The notes under the pieces are model-generated. The model was not told the origin of the DNA. It was given only the letters and a program-made list of their open reading frames with translations, and searched no databases. From an uncultured Bacteroidaceae bacterium (GTDB lineage: Bacteria; Bacteroidota; Bacteroidia; Bacteroidales; Bacteroidaceae), in contig CAKQYA010000002.1 of assembly GCA_934293005.1 (NCBI GenBank), positions 47,335 through 111,334 on the forward strand: a DNA stretch of 64,000 nt. Reading direction: 5' to 3'. Below, piece by piece: positions 54,132 to 63,907 of the stretch (position 1 is the first letter of the stretch; every line of letters starts with the position of its first letter). The translations under genes and the position numbers were made by a program.

Positions 54132-56312
54132 ATGAACAGAAAACTTATCACAATAACAGCATTTGCCATCGTTGCTACGCATAGCTTAGGGCAAACGTAC
54201 CTGAATCCTGAAGCACCTCTGGAAGAGAGGGTAAAAGACGCCCTCAGCCGCATGACCACACATGAGAAAATAAACATTCTGCATGCACAAAGCAAATTCA
54301 CAAGCGCAGGCGTGCCACGCCTCGGCATTCGTCAACTGAACATGGATGATGGTCCGCACGGAGTGCGCGAAGAACTGGAATGGAACACATGGAATGTGGC
54401 CAGATGGACCAACGACTCCATTGTGGCATTCCCATCCCTCACATGCTTGGCATCCACATGGAACAGAGACCTCTCGCATCTATACGGCAAATCGATAAGC
54501 GAAGAATTTGCCTTTCGTGGCAAAGACATCATCCTTGGCCCAGGATGCAACATAGCCCGCACACCACTCAACGGACGCGCATTTGAATACATGGGCGAAG
54601 ACCCCTTTCTGGCTGGCGAGATGATAGTGCCATACATAGCAGCAGCCCAAGACAATGGCGTGGCATGCTGCTTGAAGCACTTTGCCCTCAATGACCAGGA
54701 GACAGACCGTTTCTCTGTCAACGTCAATGTGTCAGAAAGAGCTCTCCATGAGATTTATCTCTCACCATTCCGCCGCGCAGTTGAAAAAGCGCATGTATGG
54801 ACAATAATGGGCTCTTACAACCTTTGGAAAGGCGTGCATTGCTGCCAAAATGATGAACTGCTCAATCAGATTCTTAAACACGACTGGCATTGGGACGGAG
54901 CACTCGTAAGCGACTGGGGCGGCACAACAAACACAATGGAAGCCGCATTAGGCGGACTCGACATAGAGATGGGGACATATACTGACGGCAAGACAAAAGA
55001 AAGCGAATTTGGCTACAATAGCTATTATCTCGCTGACCCATTCGAGAGACTCATCAACAATGGGACTATCCCTATGGAAGTGCTGGATGACAAAGCTTCA
55101 CGCGTGCTGCGCACCATCTTCCGCACAGCAATGAACCCACATAAGACCATAGGCTCGCAATGCTCAGAGGCACATTACGACGCATGCCGAAAAATAGGCG
55201 AGGAAGGCATCGTGATGCTCAAGAACAATAACAACATCCTGCCTCTGCAACCAGAAAAATACAAAAGAGTGCTTGTTGTGGGCGACAATGCCACACGCTC
55301 GCTCACTAAAGGCGGCGGCTCATCCGAACTGAAGAGCCTGCGCGACATATCACCACTTGAGGCCATCAAGCAATACTTCGGCAACAAAGTCGAATATGCA
55401 CAAGGATATGAAGCGGGACGCTCTATCTACGACAAAGTGGACCGTGTGGACTCTGCACTTCAGGAACGCCTCAAAGCAGAAGCATTAAGCAAGGCAAAAA
55501 TGGCAGACCTCATCATCTTCATTGGAGGTCTCAACAAAAACCACAGGCAAGACTGCGAGAACGGTGACCGTGAATCATACAATCTGCCTTACGGACAAGA
55601 CAGCCTCATAACAAGCCTAGCGAAAATACAGAAAAACACTATCACTGTCATCTTCGGAGGAAACCCATACGCCATGCCTTGGCTCAACAAAGTGGCAGCA
55701 CTCACCCATTGCTGGTATTTAGGAAGCGAATCTGGCACAGCACTTGTCAACGTGCTCAGCGGCAAGGTAAACCCAAGCGGCAAACTGCCAGTGACATTCG
55801 CTGCCAAATATGAGGATTACCCTTACGTGAAATATGGCAAGAAAGCCTACCCCGGCGAAAACAAACAAGTGCATTACAGTGAAGACATCTTTGTTGGCTA
55901 CAGGCATTTTACCACAAGCAAGACAAAACCGCTTTTCCCATTCGGATACGGCATGAGCTACACGACCTATGCCTACAGCGCTCCATCAGTTGGCATCTGC
56001 AATGACACCATAAGCGTCTCACTCAAAGTGAGCAACACAGGCAACGTGGCAGGCAAGGAAATCGTACAAGTATATGTTCAAAGCCCGAAGAACGCAGCAA
56101 AACGTCCAGCACGCGAACTCAAAGCTTTCACAAAGACTTCGCTGCTCCAGCCAAACAGCAGCGAGACTGTCACCATGACAATACCGAAGTCGGAACTGCA
56201 GCATTACGATGAAAGCAAGCATGGATGGACTACCACACCTGGCACATATACAATACATGTGGGTGCAAGCTCGGAAGACATACGGTGCAAAGCCACCGTC
56301 GACATCAAATAA
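54132..56312 (+). CDS. GH3 beta-glucosidase/xylosidase
   Basis: A secreted 726-residue GH3 enzyme. After a signal peptide (MNRKLITITAFAIVATHSLGQ) the N-terminal barrel shows KINILHAQSKF, GPGCNIARTPLNGRAFEYMGEDP, KHFALNDQE and the nucleophile Asp261 in LVSDWGG. The alpha/beta sandwich has the acid/base region CENGDRESYNLP, and the C-terminal FN3-like domain (about 610-726) follows. GH3 enzymes release glucose, xylose or other sugars from oligosaccharides. It is 44 bases ahead of the T9SS plug gene, though that may have its own promoter. Confidence 0.94.
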   Translation: MNRKLITITAFAIVATHSLGQTYLNPEAPLEERVKDALSRMTTHEKINILHAQSKFTSAGVPRLGIRQLNMDDGPHGVREELEWNTWNVARWTNDSIVAFPSLTCLASTWNRDLSHLYGKSISEEFAFRGKDIILGPGCNIARTPLNGRAFEYMGEDPFLAGEMIVPYIAAAQDNGVACCLKHFALNDQETDRFSVNVNVSERALHEIYLSPFRRAVEKAHVWTIMGSYNLWKGVHCCQNDELLNQILKHDWHWDGALVSDWGGTTNTMEAALGGLDIEMGTYTDGKTKESEFGYNSYYLADPFERLINNGTIPMEVLDDKASRVLRTIFRTAMNPHKTIGSQCSEAHYDACRKIGEEGIVMLKNNNNILPLQPEKYKRVLVVGDNATRSLTKGGGSSELKSLRDISPLEAIKQYFGNKVEYAQGYEAGRSIYDKVDRVDSALQERLKAEALSKAKMADLIIFIGGLNKNHRQDCENGDRESYNLPYGQDSLITSLAKIQKNTITVIFGGNPYAMPWLNKVAALTHCWYLGSESGTALVNVLSGKVNPSGKLPVTFAAKYEDYPYVKYGKKAYPGENKQVHYSEDIFVGYRHFTTSKTKPLFPFGYGMSYTTYAYSAPSVGICNDTISVSLKVSNTGNVAGKEIVQVYVQSPKNAAKRPARELKAFTKTSLLQPNSSETVTMTIPKSELQHYDESKHGWTTTPGTYTIHVGASSEDIRCKATVDIK

Positions 56313-56356
56313 CAGGAAAGCTTTTCAAGCGCAACTGTCCACAAACAACATCTTTA

Positions 56357-57643
56357 ATGAAAGGAAAGACCATTCACAACATAACAAACAAATTAGCGAG
56401 TAGCAAACCGTCTCTGATGGCCTTGCTGCTCGCTATGCTCATGCCTGCCGCCTCGCACTCACAGGAAAACATCTGTTTCTCTCCACAAATAAAGACCTTA
56501 CAGGTGAAGATTGACGGCCAATGGGGCCAAGAACCTGTCACCCTGCTCAAAGGCGGGCACAAGGTGGAAATAAGCTTCGACGACTTGCAAGCAAGTTACC
56601 AACGATTCAGATACTCCATCACACATTGCAATGCCAACTGGCAGCCAAGCGAACTCATCACCAGCGAATACATGACAGGATTCAACGACACTACTATCGA
56701 CGACTACGAACCTGCTATAGGAACCGAGATGAACTACTGCCACTATAATCTCACCCTGCCAAACGAAGAAAACAGCCTGCTTGTGTCAGGCAACTACATT
56801 GTGACTGTATATTCCGATGAGAGCGACAGCGCAGTGGCGCAAGCATGCTTTTCATTGCTTGAACCGCACGTTGGAGTCGAGATAAACGTGACATCAAACA
56901 CATACATTGACACCTATCAAAAACATCAACAGATCAACTTCTCCGTCAACTACAGCGGATACCACATCAATGACCCCATAGGCGAGATGCGCTACATCGT
57001 CACTCAAAACAGACGATGGGACAACCATGCAAGCAATCTACGCCCTTCATCCATGCAAATGAACAAACTCAACTTCGAGCACAACCACTCCCTCATATTC
57101 CCTGCGGGCAATGAATACCGACGCTTCGAAATGTTAGACGCCTATGTGCCGACAATGAATGTGGAGACAATGGAATATGACGACACATACTACCATGCCC
57201 ACATCTATGCAGACAAGCAGCGCACACACTACCTCTACGATGAGGACCAAGACGGTCGTTTCCTCATACGCAACGGCGATGACATTGACCCAGACACATC
57301 AAGCGACTACTTCATAACACATTTCACACTCAACATGCAGCAAGTGGCCGGAGGCAACGTGTATCTCTTCGGTGACATGACAGGCAATCGAATAGACCCC
57401 GCCTACCAGATGCTCTACAACCCCATAGACCACCAGTACGAACTCGCCATACCGCTCAAACAAGGCTCCTACAACTACATGTACATGTTTAACGACGGCA
57501 ATTCGCCCAAAGCGCAGACCGAACAATGCGAAGGCAACTTCCACATCACAGAAAACGAATACTCTGTATACGTGTACCATCGCAGCTTCGGCTCACGCTA
57601 TGACAAACTCATAGGCTACAAAAACATACATTATAAAGAATGA
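56357..57643 (+). CDS. Type IX secretion system plug protein (DUF5103 family)
   Basis: A 428-residue exported protein of the DUF5103 family, identified in structural work as the plug that closes the T9SS outer-membrane SprA channel from the periplasmic side. A signal peptide (about 20-37) is followed by a beta-rich domain with PLKGGHKVEISFDDL-like text, RFRYSITHCNANWQPSELITSEYMTGFNDTTIDDYE, a strong family signature, and GNVYLFGDMTGNR. ATG 56357 is chosen because the longer frame from 56225 overlaps the GH3 end. Its stop overlaps the next gene by ATGA, suggesting translational coupling. Confidence 0.9.
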   Translation: MKGKTIHNITNKLASSKPSLMALLLAMLMPAASHSQENICFSPQIKTLQVKIDGQWGQEPVTLLKGGHKVEISFDDLQASYQRFRYSITHCNANWQPSELITSEYMTGFNDTTIDDYEPAIGTEMNYCHYNLTLPNEENSLLVSGNYIVTVYSDESDSAVAQACFSLLEPHVGVEINVTSNTYIDTYQKHQQINFSVNYSGYHINDPIGEMRYIVTQNRRWDNHASNLRPSSMQMNKLNFEHNHSLIFPAGNEYRRFEMLDAYVPTMNVETMEYDDTYYHAHIYADKQRTHYLYDEDQDGRFLIRNGDDIDPDTSSDYFITHFTLNMQQVAGGNVYLFGDMTGNRIDPAYQMLYNPIDHQYELAIPLKQGSYNYMYMFNDGNSPKAQTEQCEGNFHITENEYSVYVYHRSFGSRYDKLIGYKNIHYKE

Positions 57644-60459
57644 AAGCTCTACTTATATCCATCCTGCTGCTCCTCGCATGCACTATCACGATTCATGCTC
57701 AAGAACGCCAATTGAAGGAGTGGGCAGCCAATTACATGCGCAGTGACGCCAATCTGCGCCCGTCAACCCTAATATCATTCAACGTCAACACGGAAGAGAA
57801 GACCATCCAAATAGTCATGGGCGGAGGCTTTCCCGAGCAATGCTTCACACCATCCATAGTAGAAGACATCTACAAGCAGGTCAAGCAACTGCTGCCAAGC
57901 AACATGCACCGCTTCCACATAACAATAGAGGCAGACGGACGTCCGATAGAGGATCTTATTCCAAACATATACAATAGCAAGAAAGATGAAAACCGTCTTC
58001 TGCAAGAGACATACAAAGGCGCACCATGGGTAACCAACATTTCACGTCCACACATGGCTTCACAAGGACTCAACGGCAACCACATAGCCCTTTGGGCAAG
58101 CCATGGACGCTATTACAAGCAAGAGAAACGCGACTGGCTATGGCAACGTCCGCGCCTCTTCTGCACCACCGAAGACTTGCTTTCGCAGACCATCGTATTA
58201 CCATACATCATACCTATGCTGCAAAACGCAGGAGCCACTGTTTTCACCCCACGAGAGCGCGACTACCAGAGCAACGAAGTGATAATAGACAATGACCATC
58301 CAACACGCTATGGCACATACCTTGAGAGCAACAGCAAGAATAAAAACAACATAAAATGGAGGACCACGCCCCTGCATGGCTTCGCTAAGACCAAAGACGT
58401 GTACGAACCATGCGACTCTCCTTTCACCGACGGATCTGCACGGTATACACCAGCCGTCACATCCGCTCGCGATGAAGCTAAGGCACAATGGATACCCAAC
58501 ATCCCCGAAGACGGGAAATATGCCATCTATGTAAGCTATCAGACATACCAAAACTCAGTGAACGACGCCCACTATGTTGTGCACCACAAAGGCGGCATGA
58601 CAGAGTTTAAAGTGAACCAGCAAATGGGTGGAGGCACATGGGTGTATCTTGGCACCTTCGAGTTTGACGCTGGTGAACACGACTATGGCATGGTCACCTT
58701 GTCAAACATAAGCAGCCAAAAAGGCATCGTCACAGCCGATGCTGTGCGATTCGGAGGCGGCATGGGCAACATTGCGCCTGCATCATACGCTGGCACAGCA
58801 CGACTATCGGGACTTCCACGTTGGGCAGAAGCTGCAAAATACAGCAGTCAATGGTATGGATTCCCATATAAAATTCACACCCAACCATTTGGCACAAACG
58901 ACTACAACAATGACATCAACTCACGCTCAGCCTCCATCAACTATCTCTCTGGCGGTTCCATCTACAACAGACAGACACAAGAAGGGCTACGTGTACCAAT
59001 AGACCTCACCGTAGCCTTCCACACAGATGCAGGAATTTCAAAGACAGACAGCACGTACGGTTCACTAAGCGTATACATGACAAACTATAATGATCAGAAG
59101 ACTGGTTGCGGTGAAGACCGTTACGTATCACGCGACCTCTCATCCATGTTCATAACAAACCTCCACAATGACCTCAAACGCTACGATTGGCACGTGCGGC
59201 AGATATGGAACCGCAACTACGGTGAGGCCCGCGAACCACTCACGCCTGCCTGCATCCTTGAGATGCTCTCCCATCAGAACTTCAACGACATGCTTCTGGC
59301 ATACGACCCACAATTCAAGTTCGACATGGCACGCTCCATCTATAAGACTATAGTGAAGTTCATAGCTACACAATACAGGCGCAATTATGTCATACAGCCC
59401 CTGCCAGTCAACAACTTCTCCATAGCCATCAACGAAAAGAAGCGCACAGCCACCCTCACATGGAATCCTGTCAACGATCCACTCGAACCAACAGCAAAGG
59501 CAAAAGAATACATTGTATACACTCGACTCGGCTATCAGGACTTCGACAACGGCACCATTGTGCGCGGCAACAGCTTCACAACCGAACTACACACAGACAT
59601 GCCGTATTCATTCCGCGTGGCAGCTGTCAACGATGGTGGCGAGAGTTTTCCTTCAGAAACACTCTCATGCGGAATATCCTCCAAAAGCCGCGGCACTATC
59701 CTCATCATGAATGGGTTCACGCGCCTTGAAGGGCCAAAGGCAATCAACACATCAACACGTGCAGGCTTCGACATCGAAACAGATCCTGGCGTGCCTTACG
59801 GAGCGTTCACAGGTTTCTGCGGACCTCAGACAAGCTTCGATCGCAGCAAAGCAGGCAGCGAAGCAAAGGATGGACTTGGAGCCAGCGACGCAGGACTTGA
59901 AGGACAACTCATGATGGGCAATACCTTCGACTACACAGCCATACACGGCAAAGCCATCATGATAGAGGGGAACCACTCCTTCACATCATGCAGCGAACAG
60001 GCCGTGGCCACAGGCAAAGTGACATTGTCAGACTATGAGATATTAGACCTCATCTACGGGACACAAAAAGTATTCAATCAGCACACAAACAAGCTTGTAG
60101 AAAAATATTTCAAAGAAGGTGGCAAGGTGCTTATGAGTGCAGCCAACGATGGATGTCCGCAGATAGGAGGTAATGCCACAGGCATCATGAGCGACAAAAG
60201 CAAGAGCATGGTGTCAGGCTGCGGACTAAACTTCCACATCTATCGCACCATCAACGCGCACAGCTACAGCGTGCCTGCACCATCCGTAATCGCCCCCACC
60301 TCATCAAGCTTTCCCATATTGACTTATTCGGACGGCAGCTATGCAGGCATAGCGCAACCCAAACGCTACGTGCGTCTCGGCTTTCCTCTCGAAAGCATAT
60401 GCGAGACAAGCAAATTGAACGCCTTGACTGCAGCATTCATAAAATTCCTGAATGAATAA
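57640..60459 (+). CDS. Golvesin-domain protein with an intact Amidase_3-like core
   Basis: A 939-residue exported protein (signal peptide about 1-20). The catalytic core resembles N-acetylmuramoyl-L-alanine amidase_3: His155 in WASHGRY, Glu178 in TTEDLLSQT, His461 in FHTDAG and Glu541 in ILEMLSHQNFND, followed by the helix that ends such domains. Between E178 and H461 is an inserted golvesin-like beta domain (about 265-375, YTPAV, GTWVYLGTFEFDAGEH, ADAVRFGGG). An FN3 domain (about 585-680) and an unassigned C-terminal domain follow. Proteins like this are often called xanthan lyase; the residues argue for a cell-wall amidase. It is coupled to the T9SS plug gene. Confidence 0.82.
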   Translation: MKALLISILLLLACTITIHAQERQLKEWAANYMRSDANLRPSTLISFNVNTEEKTIQIVMGGGFPEQCFTPSIVEDIYKQVKQLLPSNMHRFHITIEADGRPIEDLIPNIYNSKKDENRLLQETYKGAPWVTNISRPHMASQGLNGNHIALWASHGRYYKQEKRDWLWQRPRLFCTTEDLLSQTIVLPYIIPMLQNAGATVFTPRERDYQSNEVIIDNDHPTRYGTYLESNSKNKNNIKWRTTPLHGFAKTKDVYEPCDSPFTDGSARYTPAVTSARDEAKAQWIPNIPEDGKYAIYVSYQTYQNSVNDAHYVVHHKGGMTEFKVNQQMGGGTWVYLGTFEFDAGEHDYGMVTLSNISSQKGIVTADAVRFGGGMGNIAPASYAGTARLSGLPRWAEAAKYSSQWYGFPYKIHTQPFGTNDYNNDINSRSASINYLSGGSIYNRQTQEGLRVPIDLTVAFHTDAGISKTDSTYGSLSVYMTNYNDQKTGCGEDRYVSRDLSSMFITNLHNDLKRYDWHVRQIWNRNYGEAREPLTPACILEMLSHQNFNDMLLAYDPQFKFDMARSIYKTIVKFIATQYRRNYVIQPLPVNNFSIAINEKKRTATLTWNPVNDPLEPTAKAKEYIVYTRLGYQDFDNGTIVRGNSFTTELHTDMPYSFRVAAVNDGGESFPSETLSCGISSKSRGTILIMNGFTRLEGPKAINTSTRAGFDIETDPGVPYGAFTGFCGPQTSFDRSKAGSEAKDGLGASDAGLEGQLMMGNTFDYTAIHGKAIMIEGNHSFTSCSEQAVATGKVTLSDYEILDLIYGTQKVFNQHTNKLVEKYFKEGGKVLMSAANDGCPQIGGNATGIMSDKSKSMVSGCGLNFHIYRTINAHSYSVPAPSVIAPTSSSFPILTYSDGSYAGIAQPKRYVRLGFPLESICETSKLNALTAAFIKFLNE

Positions 60460-60711
60460 TCAAAACGCTTTAAATGCATTCATCATCAATTTAACAATTT
60501 GCAGTGTTATTCTAATGCATATATCCTATAACAGCGCCTGCCTTGTTTGAATCAGAAGTGCAATGTTTTTACACAGATGACACATCTTCATGAAGGAGTC
60601 ATACGGGCATAGAAATAGGTAATCAGAAATGACTGACATATTAAAAGAATGCGCAGAAAAAAACATAAGCAACCAGTTTTGACATGAAAATGATTTTGAA
60701 AACAATACTTA

Positions 60712-62583
60712 ATGGATTCGAATAAAAACAATACCATAAACATGACATCACTTTTTCTACCCACCACACGCAAAGAAATAGAACGTCTTGGCTGGGACCA
60801 CATAGATGTGATAATATTTTCAGGCGATGCCTACATAGACCACCCATCCTTCGGCATGGCCGTCATAGGCCGCATTCTCGAAGCAGAAGGACTGAATGTT
60901 GCCATAGTGCCTCAACCCGACTGGCATGGCGACTACCGCGACTTCAAAAAGCTCGGACGCCCACGTCTCTTCTTCGGCATTGCTCCTGGCGCCATGGACT
61001 CTATGGTCAACAAATATACAGCCAACAAACGTCTGCGCTCCGAAGATGCCTATTCTCCGGATGGACGACACGACTTACGTCCTGAATATCCCAGCATAGT
61101 GTACACACGCATACTCAAAGAACTGTATCCCGATGTGCCTGTTGTGCTTGGCGGCATAGAGGCAAGCCTTCGCCGCCTCACACACTATGATTACTGGCAA
61201 GACCGTCTGGAAAAGTGCATTCTGTGTCCTTCAGGAGCAGACATTCTCATATACGGCATGGGCGAAAAGCCAATCATATCATTAGCCCATCTGCTTATAG
61301 AACAAGACTGCGAGATAGACACTACACTCTTCCATAATCTCATGGCACGTTTCCCGCAAAAACAGACTGTGTCGCTTCTTGCCAAGAAAGACATCCCCGG
61401 AGGAATCCGCCAAGACGACATCATACTCTACAGTCACGATGAATGTCTGAAGAACAAGAAAATGCAGGCCGACAATTTCAGGCATATTGAAGAAGAATCT
61501 AACAAATACTCAGCCCAGCGAATCTTGCAAGAAGTAGATGGAATGTATGCAGTAGTCAATCCTCCATACCAGCCAATGAGCCAAGACGAGCTTGACCGTT
61601 CCTTCGATTTGCCTTACACCCGCCTGCCCCATCCAAAGTACAAAGGCAAGCGCATCCCTGCATACGACATGATAAAGTTTTCGGTCAATCTACACCGCGG
61701 ATGCTTCGGAGGATGTGCCTTCTGCACCATATCAGCACATCAAGGCAAATTCATCACCTCTCGAAGCAAAGAAAGCATCATTAAAGAAGTGAAGGCCATC
61801 ACGCAGTTGCCCGACTTCAAAGGATATCTGAGTGATCTTGGCGGTCCATCGGCCAACATGTATGCCATGCAGGGGAAAAACACAGACATATGCCACAAAT
61901 GCAAGCGTCCTTCGTGCATCAATCCTAAAGTGTGCCCAAACCTCAACACCGACCATTCTAAGCTGCTCGACATATACCACACCGTGGACAACATGCCAGG
62001 CATAAAGAAAAGTTTCATTGGATCAGGCATACGATACGACCTGCTGCTCCACAAAACCGATGACGCGAAAGTGAACGCAGCAAACCGTAAATATACAGAA
62101 GAAGTAATCACCAACCATGTGAGTGGCCGTCTCAAAGTAGCTCCCGAACACACATCACAACGCGTGCTTGACCTCATGCGAAAGCCATCCTTCCAACTCT
62201 TCTACGACTTCAAGCACATATTCGATGAAGTCAACAAACGTCACCACCTGAAGCAACAGCTCATACCCTATTTCATCAGTTCACACCCTGGTTGCACGGC
62301 TTCAGACATGGCAGAACTGGCTGTTATCACCAAAGGACTCAATTTCCAGCTTGAACAAGTGCAAGACTTCACGCCCACTCCAATGACAGTATCCACCGAA
62401 GCATGGTACACAGGTTATCACCCTTACACGCTTGAGCCTGTATATTCAGCCAAGACCCAGCGTGACAAACTGGCGCAACGCCAATTCTTCTTCTGGTACA
62501 AGCCTTCAGAAAAACAGAATATCATACGAGAGCTGCGGCGCATCAACCGCACCGACTTGATACAAAAGCTATTTGGGAAATAA
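60712..62583 (+). CDS. YgiQ-family radical SAM protein
   Basis: A 623-residue radical SAM protein. The N-terminal DUF3393-like region has HPSFGMAVIGRILEAEGLNVAIVPQPDW, GGIEASLRRLTHYDYW and LIYGMGEKP; the radical cluster motif is CFGGCAFC (Cys331, 335, 338). A Cys-rich patch (CHKCKRPSCI and CPNLN) and VAPEHTSQRVLDLMRKP follow. The substrate of YgiQ is unknown. A later ATG at 60742 (MTSLFLPTTRKEIERLG) is possible. The 60460-60711 gap before it contains nothing I can name. Confidence 0.9.
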   Translation: MDSNKNNTINMTSLFLPTTRKEIERLGWDHIDVIIFSGDAYIDHPSFGMAVIGRILEAEGLNVAIVPQPDWHGDYRDFKKLGRPRLFFGIAPGAMDSMVNKYTANKRLRSEDAYSPDGRHDLRPEYPSIVYTRILKELYPDVPVVLGGIEASLRRLTHYDYWQDRLEKCILCPSGADILIYGMGEKPIISLAHLLIEQDCEIDTTLFHNLMARFPQKQTVSLLAKKDIPGGIRQDDIILYSHDECLKNKKMQADNFRHIEEESNKYSAQRILQEVDGMYAVVNPPYQPMSQDELDRSFDLPYTRLPHPKYKGKRIPAYDMIKFSVNLHRGCFGGCAFCTISAHQGKFITSRSKESIIKEVKAITQLPDFKGYLSDLGGPSANMYAMQGKNTDICHKCKRPSCINPKVCPNLNTDHSKLLDIYHTVDNMPGIKKSFIGSGIRYDLLLHKTDDAKVNAANRKYTEEVITNHVSGRLKVAPEHTSQRVLDLMRKPSFQLFYDFKHIFDEVNKRHHLKQQLIPYFISSHPGCTASDMAELAVITKGLNFQLEQVQDFTPTPMTVSTEAWYTGYHPYTLEPVYSAKTQRDKLAQRQFFFWYKPSEKQNIIRELRRINRTDLIQKLFGK

Positions 62584-62709
62584 ATAAAAAGGCGGTAAGT
62601 CTCTGAACAAAGCGACTTATAGCCTAATTTGGTAAATAGATGTGAATTGTTAAATAATTGCCACGCACAACAATGTTTTCCTAATTTTTTTACGGCAAAC
62701 ACTTTTTTG

Positions 62710-62717
62710 TACCTTTG
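62710..62717 (+). promoter_or_regulatory. -7 element for the accessory cluster
   Basis: TACCTTTG matches TAnnTTTG, 43 bases before the small ORF at 62760. Confidence 0.5.
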
Positions 62718-62759
62718 TAGGCAACTTAGAAACTTCTATAGTATTATACTAAACACACC

Positions 62760-62996
62760 ATGTACGACAGAAGACAACTTTCATATCAACAAAGAAACTG
62801 TATTCATAACGCCTTTGATGACATTATGGAATACACGATTGTATGCGATTCCCCTTTGGATCCAAAGGAATTCGTAGCATAAATAAAAGAGGAAGTAAAA
62901 CAGACTTTTGACACGCCTGTATCAACAGGAAGTATATATCAAGAAATTGAAACGTATCAAATTAGCGCTGAAAATGAAAATATTGCATTTATCTGA
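62760..62996 (+). pseudogene. Small ORF split by an in-frame TAA
   Basis: ATG 62760 opens a 40-codon frame (MYDRRQLSYQ... ending SPLDPKEFVA) that meets TAA at 62880. The same frame then continues for 37 coding-like codons (IKEEVKQTFDTPVSTGSIYQ, EIETYQISAENENIAFI) to TGA at 62994, which overlaps the metallophosphatase start. The overlap and the acidic, protein-like text suggest one gene of about 77 residues broken by a nonsense change, or two short overlapping genes. I do not recognise the family. Confidence 0.45.
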
Positions 62997-63585
62997 CACG
63001 CATGGTCTGCACAAGAATTTGATGTCATTGCCCGAAGCAGATGTCATCGTACATAGCGGTGACTTCACTTTTGCTGGAAGTGAAGAGGAAGCGTGTGACT
63101 TCATTAATTGGTTCTGTGACTTACCTTATGAGCACAAGGTTTTCATTGCAGGTAACCATGATATGTGTATGTATGGGGCAGACCATATTGAAGGACTCTC
63201 CAAAAACGTTCACTACCTCAACAACAACAGCGTTGTCATAGATGGCATAAAGTTTTATGGCGTACCGATGTTTATGGAAGACTGTATGGATGGCAAACTG
63301 GACATGTTTATCCATAATATTCCAAACGATATTGATGTCTTAATCACCCACATGCCCCCAAAAGGAATATGTGACATCGCTGACTACGGGAAAGGTCTTG
63401 AGCATAGAGGTAATGTAGCCCTTGCGGAACTCCTGAAAGTTTTACATCCTACTTGCCATTTGTTTGGTCACGAGCATGACGCTTATGGTACAACAACGAA
63501 AGAGAATGTTGTATATAGCAATGCCTGTGTTGTGGATAGCAGGTACAATCTGATAAATAATCCAAGACTAATAAACCTAAAATAA
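62974..63585 (+). CDS. Metallophosphatase domain protein
   Basis: A 203-residue calcineurin-like metallophosphatase: HLSDTHG, HSGDFTFAGS, AGNHDMCMYG, ITHMPPKG and FGHEHDAYG are the metal sites. Cytosolic, no signal peptide. The ATG at 62974 (MKILHLSDTHGL) is preferred over a TTG frame from 62908. It resembles the MPPED-like phosphatases that turn up in accessory and phage-related islands of Bacteroidales. The substrate is unknown. It overlaps the end of the broken small ORF and precedes a 103-residue unknown by 10 bases. Confidence 0.85.
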   Translation: MKILHLSDTHGLHKNLMSLPEADVIVHSGDFTFAGSEEEACDFINWFCDLPYEHKVFIAGNHDMCMYGADHIEGLSKNVHYLNNNSVVIDGIKFYGVPMFMEDCMDGKLDMFIHNIPNDIDVLITHMPPKGICDIADYGKGLEHRGNVALAELLKVLHPTCHLFGHEHDAYGTTTKENVVYSNACVVDSRYNLINNPRLINLK

Positions 63586-63595
63586 TTAACAACTT

Positions 63596-63907
63596 ATGAC
63601 TTATGAATATTTTAAGAAGAAAGTGTACTCTCACTTGATAAGTTACAAGAAAGAAAATCTTGGAATCGTAGAAAAGGGTATCTCATCACATGGTGTGGAA
63701 CATGATTGCTTGTTCCACAAACCATATTGTGAAGCAAAACTTCCTTCTATGTTATATGCTGACATAAAGCCTGTGGTGGTAGATATTCAATCAAGCCGTT
63801 TTGCATACAAACCCCATCTTGCGGCATCAGCACATGTTTCTGTTTTGTTGCTCAGGTACTTAAAATATTTAATTTACAATAGTTTTGCGGAATTAAGGAT
63901 TATATAA
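63596..63907 (+). CDS. Unknown 103-aa protein, possibly truncated
   Basis: I do not recognise this product with confidence. It starts MTYEYFKKKVYSHLISYKKENLGI, then VEKGISSHGVEHDCLF, and ends with a hydrophobic helix (SVLLLRYLKYLIYNSF). The YKKENLGI stretch and the H-AASAH region loosely recall the N-terminal part of PGN_0703-type putative restriction endonucleases, but that is a weak match; if true, the protein is cut short. It is 10 bases after the metallophosphatase, so it is the third gene of a small cluster. The final 93 bases of the window contain no further gene. Confidence 0.5.
   Translation: MTYEYFKKKVYSHLISYKKENLGIVEKGISSHGVEHDCLFHKPYCEAKLPSMLYADIKPVVVDIQSSRFAYKPHLAASAHVSVLLLRYLKYLIYNSFAELRII

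Noticed and set aside
57640..60459. Annotation as a xanthan lyase
   Set aside because: No polysaccharide-lyase motif is visible, while the four Amidase_3-type residues are in proper context.
62880..62882. Recoding of the in-frame TAA as a special amino acid
   Set aside because: Selenocysteine uses UGA and pyrrolysine uses UAG; no such signal applies to UAA, so a broken gene is simpler.
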